A stretch of DNA of 58,127 bases from Lachnospiraceae bacterium NK4A179 (lineage in GTDB: Bacteria; Bacillota; Clostridia; Lachnospirales; Lachnospiraceae): assembly GCA_000421045.1 (NCBI GenBank), contig ATWC01000016.1, forward strand, positions 1 to 58,127, read 5' to 3'. The notes under the pieces are model-generated. The model saw only the letters and a list, made by a program, of their open reading frames with translations, was not told where the DNA came from and did no database searches. A program made the translations under genes and the position numbers. Below, piece by piece: positions 28,077-37,183 of the stretch. The number at the start of each line of letters is the position of its first letter. Positions within the stretch are counted from its first letter, which is position 1.

Positions 28077-30866
28077 TCACTCATCCATTTCTTCGCTTGG
28101 ATCCATCCAGTTAGCAAGTTCAACTAAATTCACCTGATATACAGCAACCTCATTTCCTTTCTCATCAGCAGGAAATCCTACACCTAGTCCATATAAATAC
28201 TTCGGATACTTTTCAGATTCCCTGTCATATTCAGCTTCTATTACATGAATCATTAATATTGGATTCCTACCTTTAACCAAATAGGCAGAATCAGGTAGTG
28301 AAGGCTTCCTTTGTTTTCCTTCGTAATTCTCATAAAATACTTGTTTTGCCCTAGTCTCATCATCCTGTGATAAACCTATTCTCGCACAACCTCCTGCACC
28401 AACTCTCAATTTACTTCCACTTACACTTAAAATTTTGTCCGATATTTTTATCTTACGCTTCTCCGTATGTGAAACCTCTAACAGCTCTTCTCCACACGGG
28501 ATTCTTTTATCAAAAGGTGAACCCTCTCCATTTTTTATAAGTACAACATCCCATCCATTTTTCCATGAGTGTCTTGCAACATAATCAGATAACGCCTTAC
28601 CGTTATAACTCATATGCCACGGATGAGTTGTGAAATTAGCAAGCAATTCCGAAACAGAATCACTTGATACTCCTTCCCAAAAATAATTACCATGAGTCCT
28701 ATAATCACTTTCAGGAACTCTAGTTCCATCTATACTCAATCTGTTAATATATTTTTCTACTAATGCCGCATTATCTTTTAAGATATCTAGTGAAGCAACC
28801 AATCTGGGTGTCTCGAGTAAGTGACCCGAAACCGAAATAGGACACTTAATTATGGTTGCTGATCGCATTTTACTCTTTGCAGTAACAATTAATGATCCAG
28901 GATCCTGTCGAACTTTTAATCCGAAATCCCTAGGACTCAAATTTGCTGCTTTCATTTTATATATTTGGTCTCTCAGATCCTGCGTAGCTGTCTGAATCTG
29001 TCCATACCAATCTATCGCATCTTCTGATAACCATATCTTAACTAAATCATCATAGTTGGGACGGTATCCAAACCATCTTCCCATCTGTAACAAAGTATCG
29101 TACATGTTCGTATTACGATAGAAATATGTCACTACAAGCCCTTCTAATGTTAATCCTCGTGATAAGGTATTTCCTCCAACTGCAATTATACGGAGTCCAT
29201 CATCTTTATGATTATCATAATCCAATGAAGCAGACCCAGTATTTCCATTAACAGCTCGAACATCTATGGGTGCAACAGCTCTGTATAAATATCGAGACAA
29301 CAATTCATCCCATTTAATATCAACACAATTAGCTAAATCATACTTATCCCATACACTATGAAGTTCATGTATTGTAGTTATTTCCTCAGATTTACGTGCA
29401 GGCAAGCCGGCGTAATTTCTTAAATCAGACTTTACTTGATCTAACCAGGCATTTAGTATTTCTGCAATTTGGTTTTGAACAAGAATAAACCTACTAACAT
29501 GAACCATCATTGATCTATGTTCTGTAATATCTCCTCGTATATCCCGAATTGCGTTTGTAAGAAGGAAATACATTGTGGCTTCATATAAATCAGACGGAAG
29601 ATCTTTTACATCCAAATCTTTTTTATGTTTTTCTGGGAAATATTTAACAAACTCGGCTGAATTTATTCTCTCGATCATATGTTTCTTATCCCCACTATCA
29701 GAGAATATTCGTTCCGCTCCAATATAATTTGTAGGTGCATCTAAAGCATATATAAAGTCTGCCGGAAACAAGTCCGGTACATTTGTTATTGTATCTTCTA
29801 TTTTGCCTTCTCTGTTTTTTATGACTAGATCTGTAGCATTAACAGGGTTAATAAATATATTCGCAAACGGTGTTGCCGTTACAGCTAAGTACGTAGTTTT
29901 TGAGAATGTGGATAGTAATAGTCTGATAGCATTATTAATAGCTGTCGGATCTGATTCCGGATTTTTCGTATTAATAGAAGCATTATCGGCCTCATCGTCT
30001 ATTAAAAATAAACTTTTTGCTATCTGGCCATTTTCATTTAATGGATTATTATATTTTAACCAAGCAAACAAGTTGTTTAGAATTGTGACATTTTTCTTCA
30101 CAACAAGTAAAATAGTCCCATTCACAGTATCTAATGCTAATCCATTACTCTTTAATACTGCTGCATTAAAGTCATTGGCTTCAGATGTAAAACATGCAAT
30201 CGTTTTTTTATTTCCGTATCTACCTACGCCAACAGGCTCATATTTTATATGCGCTTTGGGATCCAAATACAAATTGCTCTTCCGACCGCAGAATTCGACA
30301 TCCAAGCGCTTTTGTGTTTGTTGTCTAAGTAGTTCAGGTATTCCGGAGAGAATTATTACGAGGTCATAGCCTACATCGGCTGCTTTATTAGCAATAGCTG
30401 TATAATTTGATGTTTTTCCAGATTGAACATCACCTAAAACAAGTCCTCGAATATGAAATTCTGCCTCTAACGGATCTCCACACTGATCAAGGATTTCATC
30501 AGATACCTGACCTAACTTTGATGTCACTCTTGGATTCCAATGTTTTACTTCTTCTAAATATTTTTTGTATCTATTCCAATAATAGAAATCAATATCTGCC
30601 CTCCTTGCGGGAAGCCATGATTTATGTCCATTATTTACATCTCTTAAACATACTCCCGTGTCAAGAGTAACTACTGTAGTTTCTCGAAGGCGTTTTTTTA
30701 GATTCGTAAACTCTTCATCATTAACAGGTATTAATGAGTTATTTGCATTTCTCATCATATCAGCTGCTTCGTTAAATTCTGCCTCTGTAGGAGGAGAATC
30801 CTTATACTTCGACATTATGAATGCTGAAATTATGCTTTCGAGTTGTGCTTCGTTAGGATTAATCAT
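28077..30866 (-). CDS. Z1-domain superfamily-2 ATPase
   Basis: 929 residues. Walker A GDVQSGKTSNYTAIANK is near residue 147, Walker B LFLIDDEADNAS near 290 and the Z1 domain continues to about residue 660, with the characteristic GGNTLSRGLTLEGL and QMGRWFGYRPNY helicase-like motifs. Z1 proteins are helicase-like ATPases encoded with MORC/MutL ATPases and nucleases. It overlaps the MORC-type gene by eight bases and should supply the motor of the complex. Confidence 0.9.
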   Translation of the reverse strand: MINPNEAQLESIISAFIMSKYKDSPPTEAEFNEAADMMRNANNSLIPVNDEEFTNLKKRLRETTVVTLDTGVCLRDVNNGHKSWLPARRADIDFYYWNRYKKYLEEVKHWNPRVTSKLGQVSDEILDQCGDPLEAEFHIRGLVLGDVQSGKTSNYTAIANKAADVGYDLVIILSGIPELLRQQTQKRLDVEFCGRKSNLYLDPKAHIKYEPVGVGRYGNKKTIACFTSEANDFNAAVLKSNGLALDTVNGTILLVVKKNVTILNNLFAWLKYNNPLNENGQIAKSLFLIDDEADNASINTKNPESDPTAINNAIRLLLSTFSKTTYLAVTATPFANIFINPVNATDLVIKNREGKIEDTITNVPDLFPADFIYALDAPTNYIGAERIFSDSGDKKHMIERINSAEFVKYFPEKHKKDLDVKDLPSDLYEATMYFLLTNAIRDIRGDITEHRSMMVHVSRFILVQNQIAEILNAWLDQVKSDLRNYAGLPARKSEEITTIHELHSVWDKYDLANCVDIKWDELLSRYLYRAVAPIDVRAVNGNTGSASLDYDNHKDDGLRIIAVGGNTLSRGLTLEGLVVTYFYRNTNMYDTLLQMGRWFGYRPNYDDLVKIWLSEDAIDWYGQIQTATQDLRDQIYKMKAANLSPRDFGLKVRQDPGSLIVTAKSKMRSATIIKCPISVSGHLLETPRLVASLDILKDNAALVEKYINRLSIDGTRVPESDYRTHGNYFWEGVSSDSVSELLANFTTHPWHMSYNGKALSDYVARHSWKNGWDVVLIKNGEGSPFDKRIPCGEELLEVSHTEKRKIKISDKILSVSGSKLRVGAGGCARIGLSQDDETRAKQVFYENYEGKQRKPSLPDSAYLVKGRNPILMIHVIEAEYDRESEKYPKYLYGLGVGFPADEKGNEVAVYQVNLVELANWMDPSEEMDE

Positions 30867-32328
30867 TTGATGTAATCTCCTTTATCATTGCGGCTATCAT
30901 CTCACCATGTTCTAAATATGGTGGTATGCCTTTAACCGACTCCAAGAACGATATTTTCTCTTCTCTGGAAAAGCTTGCCGGTATCATATCTTTTAGAGCC
31001 TTTTCAATTTCCTTATCTACTTGTTGCTTATCATTTTTTATATGTTCATCATTATTTAGGTCTATGTATAGCTGGTTGAGTGGCAAAGATCTTTCAACCT
31101 GTGTAAGCAATGCATATAGAGCGTCCTTTTCATTTCCTAGCTCATTTGCAATAGCTTCTACAAATGGATGATTTCTGTTTACCTCATAATAATACCCGCC
31201 ATCTCGGTCCCTCATCCTATTCCATAGATGTACCTGCGAATCATCAGTCTCTTTCTTCCCCCGAGTAGTAAACTTTATCTTACTTTTTTCTCCAATATTA
31301 TCTATTACATGTGATAGGTTTTCTCGTACCTCTTCGGGAGGGATCGCGGAAGATTTTTTAATATCTAATGTCCATAAGCTATCGAGTGTATTAGGAATAT
31401 CTACCCGTATTCGCGCAAGTTTTGATAACTCACCTTTTCTCATCATTCGAAACCATGTTCCCCATACCAAAAGTCTTTTATTTCTATATACATAAAAGCC
31501 TTGAAGCTTTCTTAACCCATCTTTGCCACCTGCCGCTTTAATCTCCGTAGCAGACATTTTTGATATATGAGGAAGAATATAGGGTTGTACTTTTATAAGT
31601 GATCCCTGGATTCTATATACTTCCTCTTGCATGGTCTGGTCACTCTTTTTTATAAGAAAAGGGTCTGCTGGCTCAACTTTAAGCCCATTTATCGATATCT
31701 CCAATTTCTGCAATCCCGCCTCACCTGAAAGATACCTATGGTACACTAAAGCTAAATGTTCCCGTACCATGTCTATTCTTTTTCCCATGGACTTTGAAAA
31801 ATCTATGGTTCCGGCTTCCATTCGATCAAGATTTTGCCATACAACAAGGGTCCCGGAATTAGCATTTTTTAATCCTTCAATATCTGGAATTAGCGAAATA
31901 TCTTCTTCATTAGTCAAATTAATAAGAGACCATTTCCCAGTTTCACGAACAAAATCTATATCCCATCTACGTGCTTGAATACTATCATTTTTCTTTGTAG
32001 CCACAGTCAGCACACGGCACTGAGAAAGAGAGGCGGTTTTTAATCCTAACCCGAATCTACCCAAATCATTCTCACCCCTACTATCAAGCGGATTTTGACT
32101 ACCGTACTGCATAGCTCGTGTCAATTCATCTGAATCCATCCCTTCTCCATTGTCCATTATAGAAATATATGCTCCATGCAATGGAAAAAAAGAAATATCC
32201 ACATTACTCGCATTAGCTGCTATACTATTATCTATTATGTCCGCTACAGCTGCTTCTAACGAATAGCCAATAGCTCTCGTAGATTCAATTAGCGTAGGCG
32301 CTATAGGAGGTAAATCTATAACTTCCAT
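30859..32328 (-). CDS. MORC/MutL-type GHKL ATPase
   Basis: 489 residues from ATG 32328 with GGGAGA upstream; a TTG lies directly before it. The GHKL nucleotide-binding motifs are visible: IDNSIAANA (motif I, about residue 35), DNGEGM (motif II, about 60) and GRFGLGLKTA (motif III, about 92-101). Bacterial MORC-type ATPases clamp DNA on ATP binding and occur in restriction-like defence operons with Z1 and DUF4420. It is third in the operon after the methyltransferase and the DNA-binding protein. Confidence 0.9.
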   Translation of the reverse strand: MEVIDLPPIAPTLIESTRAIGYSLEAAVADIIDNSIAANASNVDISFFPLHGAYISIMDNGEGMDSDELTRAMQYGSQNPLDSRGENDLGRFGLGLKTASLSQCRVLTVATKKNDSIQARRWDIDFVRETGKWSLINLTNEEDISLIPDIEGLKNANSGTLVVWQNLDRMEAGTIDFSKSMGKRIDMVREHLALVYHRYLSGEAGLQKLEISINGLKVEPADPFLIKKSDQTMQEEVYRIQGSLIKVQPYILPHISKMSATEIKAAGGKDGLRKLQGFYVYRNKRLLVWGTWFRMMRKGELSKLARIRVDIPNTLDSLWTLDIKKSSAIPPEEVRENLSHVIDNIGEKSKIKFTTRGKKETDDSQVHLWNRMRDRDGGYYYEVNRNHPFVEAIANELGNEKDALYALLTQVERSLPLNQLYIDLNNDEHIKNDKQQVDKEIEKALKDMIPASFSREEKISFLESVKGIPPYLEHGEMIAAMIKEITSND

Positions 32329-32349
32329 CAATAATTCTCCCTTATATAC

Positions 32350-32964
32350 TTATTCATCATCAACCATTATTAATTTCAACGTCCATACTTCATATTTATT
32401 TTTAGAATTTATGGGATCTGCTATCATCAACGAAGTTTTCTGAAACGCTATAGCATTACAACCGTATGAAGAAAGCATTTCTCTTGTAATCATTCCTTTT
32501 CTTTCTTTATCTTCTAAAGTATTTTGAACAGGCTCGACTAATCCCTCTGTCACTAATCTCTGTTTAATCCATCTACCCAGTATCAGTTCATCCCCAACTG
32601 CCGCAAACTGTTTATTATTTGCACTTGTTGTATGCGCCATAAACCCATACCCATCATCTGTAACCACAAAGAACGGAATTCCCTTAAATGGGTAGCCCTT
32701 CTTTTGACGCACTTCAGAACTCACATTTAACTGCGTCTCATACCAATCTCGAGGTTTTTTTGCGCTCCTTGGTGCAGCATAACAAACATTGATATTAGAT
32801 TTTGTATAGTGTTTATGATCATCAATGAATTTTTCGCTATCAAGCGGAACCTTAAGCATTATCACAAAAGGATCCCCTATTTCACATTTTTGATACTCCA
32901 TAACTGCTTCCATTGAAATAGGCATCAACTTATATAATTCACTATTCTGCTTGTTTTTGGGCAT
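32350..32964 (-). CDS. Free-standing NgoFVII/B3-like DNA-binding protein
   Basis: 204 residues. The segment FKGIPFFVVTDDGYGF, then GRWIKQRLV, ITREMLSSYG and a final hydrophobic-aromatic strand follow the order of the C-terminal DNA-binding (B3-like) domain of NgoFVII-type restriction enzymes as I remember it. The PLD nuclease domain of NgoFVII is absent. It lies between the Dcm and MORC-type genes, so it may give the system sequence recognition. The assignment is by motif order only. Confidence 0.6.
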   Translation of the reverse strand: MPKNKQNSELYKLMPISMEAVMEYQKCEIGDPFVIMLKVPLDSEKFIDDHKHYTKSNINVCYAAPRSAKKPRDWYETQLNVSSEVRQKKGYPFKGIPFFVVTDDGYGFMAHTTSANNKQFAAVGDELILGRWIKQRLVTEGLVEPVQNTLEDKERKGMITREMLSSYGCNAIAFQKTSLMIADPINSKNKYEVWTLKLIMVDDE

Positions 32965-32993
32965 ATAATTCCGCCTTTCTTACCTCAGAATGC

Positions 32994-34040
32994 TTACTCA
33001 CCCCAACGCGGTTCAACACTATCGTATGGAACTCCAGCAAATGTCTTAAGAACCGCTTCAAAAATTATCCTTGCTCCTTCTACCGGAACTGCCATACCTA
33101 TCTGTTTTCTCACAGATTCCTTATTTCCAACAAAGAAATAGTCGTCTGGAAATGTTTGCAACCTTGCTCGTTCTCGATTAGTTAATGCTCTTGGTTCTTC
33201 CCAGTGGTATACATGTGTTCCCCCACCCCCAGATCCAGTAATTGTATATGAGGGTTTGTCTGGATCAAGTCTTTTATATATTTGGCTTATTCTAGTGCCT
33301 CTCACGTTAAGTTGTAATTGTTTTGGGATATCAGCCGACCAAACATTTTCCCCAGGCCTAATATACTTCAGCCTTTCGATAACTATTTGTGACTGTTTAG
33401 TAGGTTCATTATTATATGCGTCCTTAGATATAGGAGGATTCTCTATAGCCTCCTTACATGTTTTAATGTTATATCCATTGTAACTTGGAATCTTAAAATC
33501 AAATGGTAAGTTATTACGAATTCCTATAATAATCATCCTGTGTCTTGCTTGCGGAATACCGTATTGTTCAAAAAAATACAAATTGGGATATAACTTATAT
33601 CCTGCCTGTCGCATATCCTCTTGTATTATTTCAAATGCTTTGCCATCATTAGCACTTTTGATACCACTGACATTTTCAAACATGAACCACATAGGTTTAT
33701 ATTTCTTAAGCACTTTAATCCCATAAGAGTACAATGGGCCATATTCTCCATCGAAGCCTTTTTGCTTTCCAACTAAAGAAAAATCATTGCATGGTGCTCC
33801 AAATGCCAATGCATCTATTTCACCCAATTTATTAATCTTAAGTTTATGAACATCTTCACATATTACGCTTTCCGGGAAGTCTGGACATATATTATATGTG
33901 TAGGTTTTACATGTATTTTCGTCAAAATCGTTTGCCCATGCATGAACTATCCCCCATTTACTATTACCAATACTGGCTGATAACGCCCCCTTTGCTATTC
34001 CACCAGGACCGCAAAACAATTCTCCTAATCTAAATTGCAT
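32994..34040 (-). CDS. DNA (cytosine-5) methyltransferase of the defence cluster
   Basis: 348 residues. Motif I FCGPGGIAKG is near residue 10, the catalytic Pro-Cys in GAPCNDFSLVG near 80, ENVSG (motif VI) near 118, QARHR (motif VIII) and the C-terminal GNKESVRKQIGMAVPV (motifs IX-X). It is the first gene of the operon, behind a near-consensus promoter with a leader of about 115 bases. It presumably marks host DNA so the Z1/MORC machine spares it. Recognition sequence unknown. Confidence 0.92.
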   Translation of the reverse strand: MQFRLGELFCGPGGIAKGALSASIGNSKWGIVHAWANDFDENTCKTYTYNICPDFPESVICEDVHKLKINKLGEIDALAFGAPCNDFSLVGKQKGFDGEYGPLYSYGIKVLKKYKPMWFMFENVSGIKSANDGKAFEIIQEDMRQAGYKLYPNLYFFEQYGIPQARHRMIIIGIRNNLPFDFKIPSYNGYNIKTCKEAIENPPISKDAYNNEPTKQSQIVIERLKYIRPGENVWSADIPKQLQLNVRGTRISQIYKRLDPDKPSYTITGSGGGGTHVYHWEEPRALTNRERARLQTFPDDYFFVGNKESVRKQIGMAVPVEGARIIFEAVLKTFAGVPYDSVEPRWGE

Positions 34041-34125
34041 ATTTTTATCCTCTTATCATAAAATTTTAAGGGCTATTTACACCATAACATACAAGCTGTC
34101 CAATAAGTTGAACAGAAAAAAGGCT

Positions 34126-34150
34126 GATTTTACTATTTTTTTGTAAAATC
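34126..34150. promoter_or_regulatory. Perfect inverted repeat in the defence operon leader
   Basis: gattttac (34126-34133) and gtaaaatc (34143-34150) are separated by a 9-base T-rich spacer. It lies just downstream of the promoter, where a repressor site or a weak RNA hairpin could tune the operon. Confidence 0.5.
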
Positions 34151-34162
34151 TCCCAAATTAAT

Positions 34163-34191
34163 ATTGTAGCATATCGGGTGTTTTTTTACAA
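34163..34191 (-). promoter_or_regulatory. Promoter of the defence operon
   Basis: On the minus strand TTGTAA (34186-34191) and TACAAT (34163-34168) have 17-base spacing, an A-rich upstream region, and no other gene between it and the methyltransferase ATG at 34040. Confidence 0.72.
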
Positions 34192-34289
34192 TAAGCCCTG
34201 TCCTATTTCTTTGAATGTTCCAAAGTGATACTTTAGTCACCATGATTTCTTTAACTGAGAACACATTGTCTGAAATGATTATCTTGAAA

Positions 34290-34316
34290 AAAGAGGCTCC
34301 TAAATGGACCCTCTTT
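34290..34316 (-). terminator. Terminator after the MobV gene
   Basis: Minus-strand AAAGAGG and CCTCTTT arms with a 13-base loop, followed by a run of T. It lies 25 bases after the MobV stop. The 34041-34340 gap otherwise holds only the defence promoter and its leader. Confidence 0.72.
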
Positions 34317-34340
34317 AATCGTATGGGTTAATCAAAATAT

Positions 34341-35675
34341 CTATAACGACGGCTCGCTTCTCTTTTTCTTCGTTTCCGGTTGTGAATACTGTACCTGTTG
34401 AACCTGTTGTTCCGCAACCAATCGGGCTTCATTTTGTTCATTTGCCTCTCTCTTTTTTCGAGGAAGCATTGCATGAAATGATTTTCTTGAACGTTCCATC
34501 TGTTCCTGTGTTTTTTTCGCCATGCTATGACTCCAACCGAATGCCCCGAGCATTCTTTTTACCACCTTCTTCAATAGTGGTATGAGTTTTCCCGGTGAAG
34601 GTACTTCAACATATATTTTCCCATCCTTCCCCTGCAGAGGATTATCGAGTGCTTTTGCAAAACTGGTCAATGGCTGCTCATCCTCGGCCGTGGCTCCCAG
34701 ATTTTCTAACGATTTTTTGATTTCCATTACATTAGAACGTTCCTTTTGTTCCTCTGTTTTTGCCCATTCGTCAAACTGATTCATGACAGTTTTTAAGGCA
34801 TTGTCTTCCCTTTGATGAAGCGTTTCTATATATTCCCGAGCGTCACTTTGTACGGTCTCAACTTCCTTGTCAATCTTTGCTATTTCTTCCTCTGCAATCT
34901 TCTTGGTCGCATTCGCCTGACTGGTTGCCATAATGGCATCCTCCAAAGCACTCTCTGCTTTTAATTCCGCAATGGTACGACTTCCTCCGATAGTAGTACC
35001 ATTAAGAACGGGATATAGGTCTTTTTCAGAATGCTCATCCAGATATTCCTGGAGTACACGATGGAACATATTAAGCTCAGTCTTGTTTATACGCTCTTTA
35101 GCACAGACTTTCTGCCGTGGTTCCTTATCCGGGTGCTTTTCGTTCCACTTTTTATCTTCAACAACCGGTAGAAATATAAAATGCATATGATCCGTTGTCT
35201 CGTCCTTATGTACATAAGCGGATATTACATTTTCTTTTCCGTATCGCTCTTCAAGAAAATCATAACAAAGCCGGAAGTATTCCTTCGTCTGTTCTTCGTT
35301 ATAAAATACATCTTTAAGCTTAGGAACCGTCTCCGTGGTAACCGTACCATCTTTGTGATGTACCTCTTTTTCCTCGTATTCTATATCCCCGTTCTCATTT
35401 ATAATCGGTGCTTGTGTGGGTAGTGTGATACACCAACTCCCAAACACATTGACATCTGCCCGGTTCTGACATTTTAAATTCGGATCTGCTAAGCGCGAAG
35501 CAAGGATTTCCGTTTGTTCCCTCGTATCAGGACAAAGGTTGTAATTAAGGTGTGTTCGCGTAGAATCAATACGCTGATTACCGAAGGTCACATAGTTTCC
35601 GTGTTCGTCCTTTTTCCGTTCACAGTGCGAGAATAATCCACAATCCCCTCTTTTGAAATTTTCATAATTTGCCAT
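34341..35675 (-). CDS. MobV-family relaxase (plasmid recombination enzyme, TnpZ-like)
   Basis: 444 residues from ATG 35675, behind GGAGAGGG; an upstream ATG at 35699 has no site. The N-terminal relaxase domain carries YNLCPDT near 45 and the metal-binding HKDETTDHMHFIFLPV near 158-173. The C-terminal half is charged coiled coil. MobV enzymes nick at a hairpin just upstream of their own gene, and such a hairpin is at 35705-35731. In Tn4451 the equivalent gene is tnpZ. It allows mobilisation by a helper conjugation system. Confidence 0.9.
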   Translation of the reverse strand: MANYENFKRGDCGLFSHCERKKDEHGNYVTFGNQRIDSTRTHLNYNLCPDTREQTEILASRLADPNLKCQNRADVNVFGSWCITLPTQAPIINENGDIEYEEKEVHHKDGTVTTETVPKLKDVFYNEEQTKEYFRLCYDFLEERYGKENVISAYVHKDETTDHMHFIFLPVVEDKKWNEKHPDKEPRQKVCAKERINKTELNMFHRVLQEYLDEHSEKDLYPVLNGTTIGGSRTIAELKAESALEDAIMATSQANATKKIAEEEIAKIDKEVETVQSDAREYIETLHQREDNALKTVMNQFDEWAKTEEQKERSNVMEIKKSLENLGATAEDEQPLTSFAKALDNPLQGKDGKIYVEVPSPGKLIPLLKKVVKRMLGAFGWSHSMAKKTQEQMERSRKSFHAMLPRKKREANEQNEARLVAEQQVQQVQYSQPETKKKRSEPSL

Positions 35676-35704
35676 AATCTTTTCCCTCTCCATAGCCAAA
35701 ACTC

Positions 35705-35731
35705 TTTTGGTATAGGCAAGCTATACCAAAA
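35705..35731. other. Candidate oriT hairpin (MobV RSA-type)
   Basis: ttttggtatag (35705-35715) and ctataccaaaa (35721-35731) make a perfect 11-bp inverted repeat with a 5-base loop, 30 bases upstream of the relaxase ATG. pMV158- and Tn4451-type origins have a comparable AT-rich TATAC/GTATA repeat in the same place. Confidence 0.7.
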
Positions 35732-35864
35732 TGAGATTTTGGTGCTTGCTCAGGGCTGTGCCCCGAGACCCCCTAGCGGCCAGATATAAAGCATCTGACC
35801 GCTCAGCAGCCCCGCAAAACGATAATCTTCGTTATATGCCGGTACAACTTGTACCGCAGATAAC

Positions 35865-36170
35865 TCAATTACCGTTTTCGCCCGTTCCGGTCGTCGGTTC
35901 CTTATGTTCCTCAACAGTATCCACCTTTTTCGTTCCATTTCGGTCCCTACGCGCGGGGCTGTCCTTGCTCGACAATGGCGTGGTTGCATAAGAACTTGCC
36001 ACCATGCCAAAGTGCGTGTCGAGCCTCTCAAGGTCAACCGACTCACCATAGTGCTTATGCACTATATCAGCAATCTTTCGGTTGTCCTTTTCTACCGCTC
36101 TTTCGTACTTCTCCTTTGCTCTTTCAAAATCCTTTTTTAATTCTTCCGTGCTTTTTTCTGCTCTCGGCAT
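35865..36170 (-). CDS. Small charged coiled-coil protein, probable mobilisation accessory
   Basis: 101 residues. The N-terminal half is a highly charged helix (LKKDFERAKEKYERAVEKDN); the rest is Thr/Gly/Glu-rich and likely disordered. An AGGAGG site precedes the ATG. It lies upstream of the oriT hairpin and MobV gene on the same strand, so a relaxosome accessory role is plausible. No firm family match. Confidence 0.6.
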   Translation of the reverse strand: MPRAEKSTEELKKDFERAKEKYERAVEKDNRKIADIVHKHYGESVDLERLDTHFGMVASSYATTPLSSKDSPARRDRNGTKKVDTVEEHKEPTTGTGENGN

Positions 36171-36212
36171 TTGTTTATCCTCCTTTCGCCGTGTGCATTG
36201 TTAAAAGAAAAA

Positions 36213-36238
36213 GAGGAAAGTCCGCATGGTCTTTCCTC
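36213..36238 (-). terminator. Terminator after tnpV
   Basis: Minus-strand GAGGAAAG and CTTTCCTC arms (8 bp, 10-base loop) are followed by TTTTTCTTTT. It would end the tnpV transcript. Confidence 0.72.
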
Positions 36239-36317
36239 AAAACAAAATATAATATAAGCGTATGACCGGGACATCTGTACCGGTAATGCCATTCCGCTTA
36301 TCCTGATATTTTGTTTT
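36239..36317. repeat. Nested long inverted repeat
   Basis: aaaacaaaatat (36239-36250) pairs perfectly with atattttgtttt (36306-36317), and within it ataagcg (36254-36260) pairs with cgcttat (36295-36301). An accgg/ccggt pair sits near the tip. It could be a cruciform, a protein site or a small structured RNA. Confidence 0.6.
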
Positions 36318-36353
36318 CAAGGAACAGTTTCCGCTTTGTAGTGTGCGGTTCAC

Positions 36354-36710
36354 TTATAGCTGATAAATTACTTCACGGAGTACGATTTCCTCCGCTCGAT
36401 TTTGGATGTTGTTCATCCGTCTGACCCATCCCATCTGATCATAACTTTTCAGTTTTTCTGTAACCCCTTCGGTATGAGCCATCTGATTCGTAAGCTTTTC
36501 CATCATATCCAAGGCTCTCTCCTGTACCTGATAGCAGTGTGTCAGTAACTCTCCATTTAAGAGAAGCCCGGTATAAACTCCAGATCTTTGCTCCTTTAAG
36601 TATGATTTGTGAAGCAATCCGTATTTACTCAGATGTACATCCGGTTCCTTATTAGCAACCAAATTCGGTATATAATAATCACCACACTTTATGTACTCAA
36701 GTTCCATCAT
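36354..36710 (-). CDS. tnpV: Transposon protein TnpV
   Basis: 118 residues from ATG 36710, whose ATGA overlaps the stop of the upstream gene and follows GGAGG. The family pattern is clear: CGDYYIPNL, then KYGLLHKSYLKEQRSGVYTGLL, QMAHTEGVTEKLKSYD, WVRRMNNI and RAEEIVL. TnpV is carried by Tn4451 and many clostridial mobilisable elements; its role is not established. Confidence 0.88.
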   Translation of the reverse strand: MMELEYIKCGDYYIPNLVANKEPDVHLSKYGLLHKSYLKEQRSGVYTGLLLNGELLTHCYQVQERALDMMEKLTNQMAHTEGVTEKLKSYDQMGWVRRMNNIQNRAEEIVLREVIYQL

Positions 36711-37060
36711 ACAGCCTCCAATCTCTTCGCACTTGCAAGGGTACATTTCCCTTTCTTGTTCTTTGCGATTGTAATTTCCCAAAGACTCCCATCTTCGGCA
36801 CGCTCAAAATCCACCGATCCGTCCTGGGGACAATAGATTTCCTTTCCATCTACTTTGTGCCTGAAACAGAATCCCTGCCAACCTATTTCATCATCCAAGT
36901 CAGTAAAATAACATACCAGTCCGTATATTCGTCCGTTCTGATACCATGATCTGCAATCCAACCTACATCGGTACACACCGACTTCATCAAATGTTTCATA
37001 GGTGTCGAGATCATGTGCCGCCAACTCCTCTTGTGTTGTTAATACTCCATACTCATTCAT
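36707..37060 (-). CDS. Hypothetical protein upstream of tnpV
   Basis: 117 residues, behind AAAGGAG. Rich in Tyr, Trp and Asp with an alpha/beta pattern (YGLVCYFTDLDDEIGWQGFCFRHK) and a terminal basic stretch. No recognised family. It is translationally coupled to tnpV, so it probably belongs to the same module. Confidence 0.65.
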   Translation of the reverse strand: MNEYGVLTTQEELAAHDLDTYETFDEVGVYRCRLDCRSWYQNGRIYGLVCYFTDLDDEIGWQGFCFRHKVDGKEIYCPQDGSVDFERAEDGSLWEITIAKNKKGKCTLASAKRLEAV

Positions 37061-37183
37061 TTCTATTCTCCTTTCATTTGGTGTCTATTTGCCTCATGCA
37101 GCCCGTTCTTTGCCCCAATAATACAATTCACCTCCTTCCCTCGGGAACACCGATACAGGTCAATCTGAGGCGTTTTACACGGC

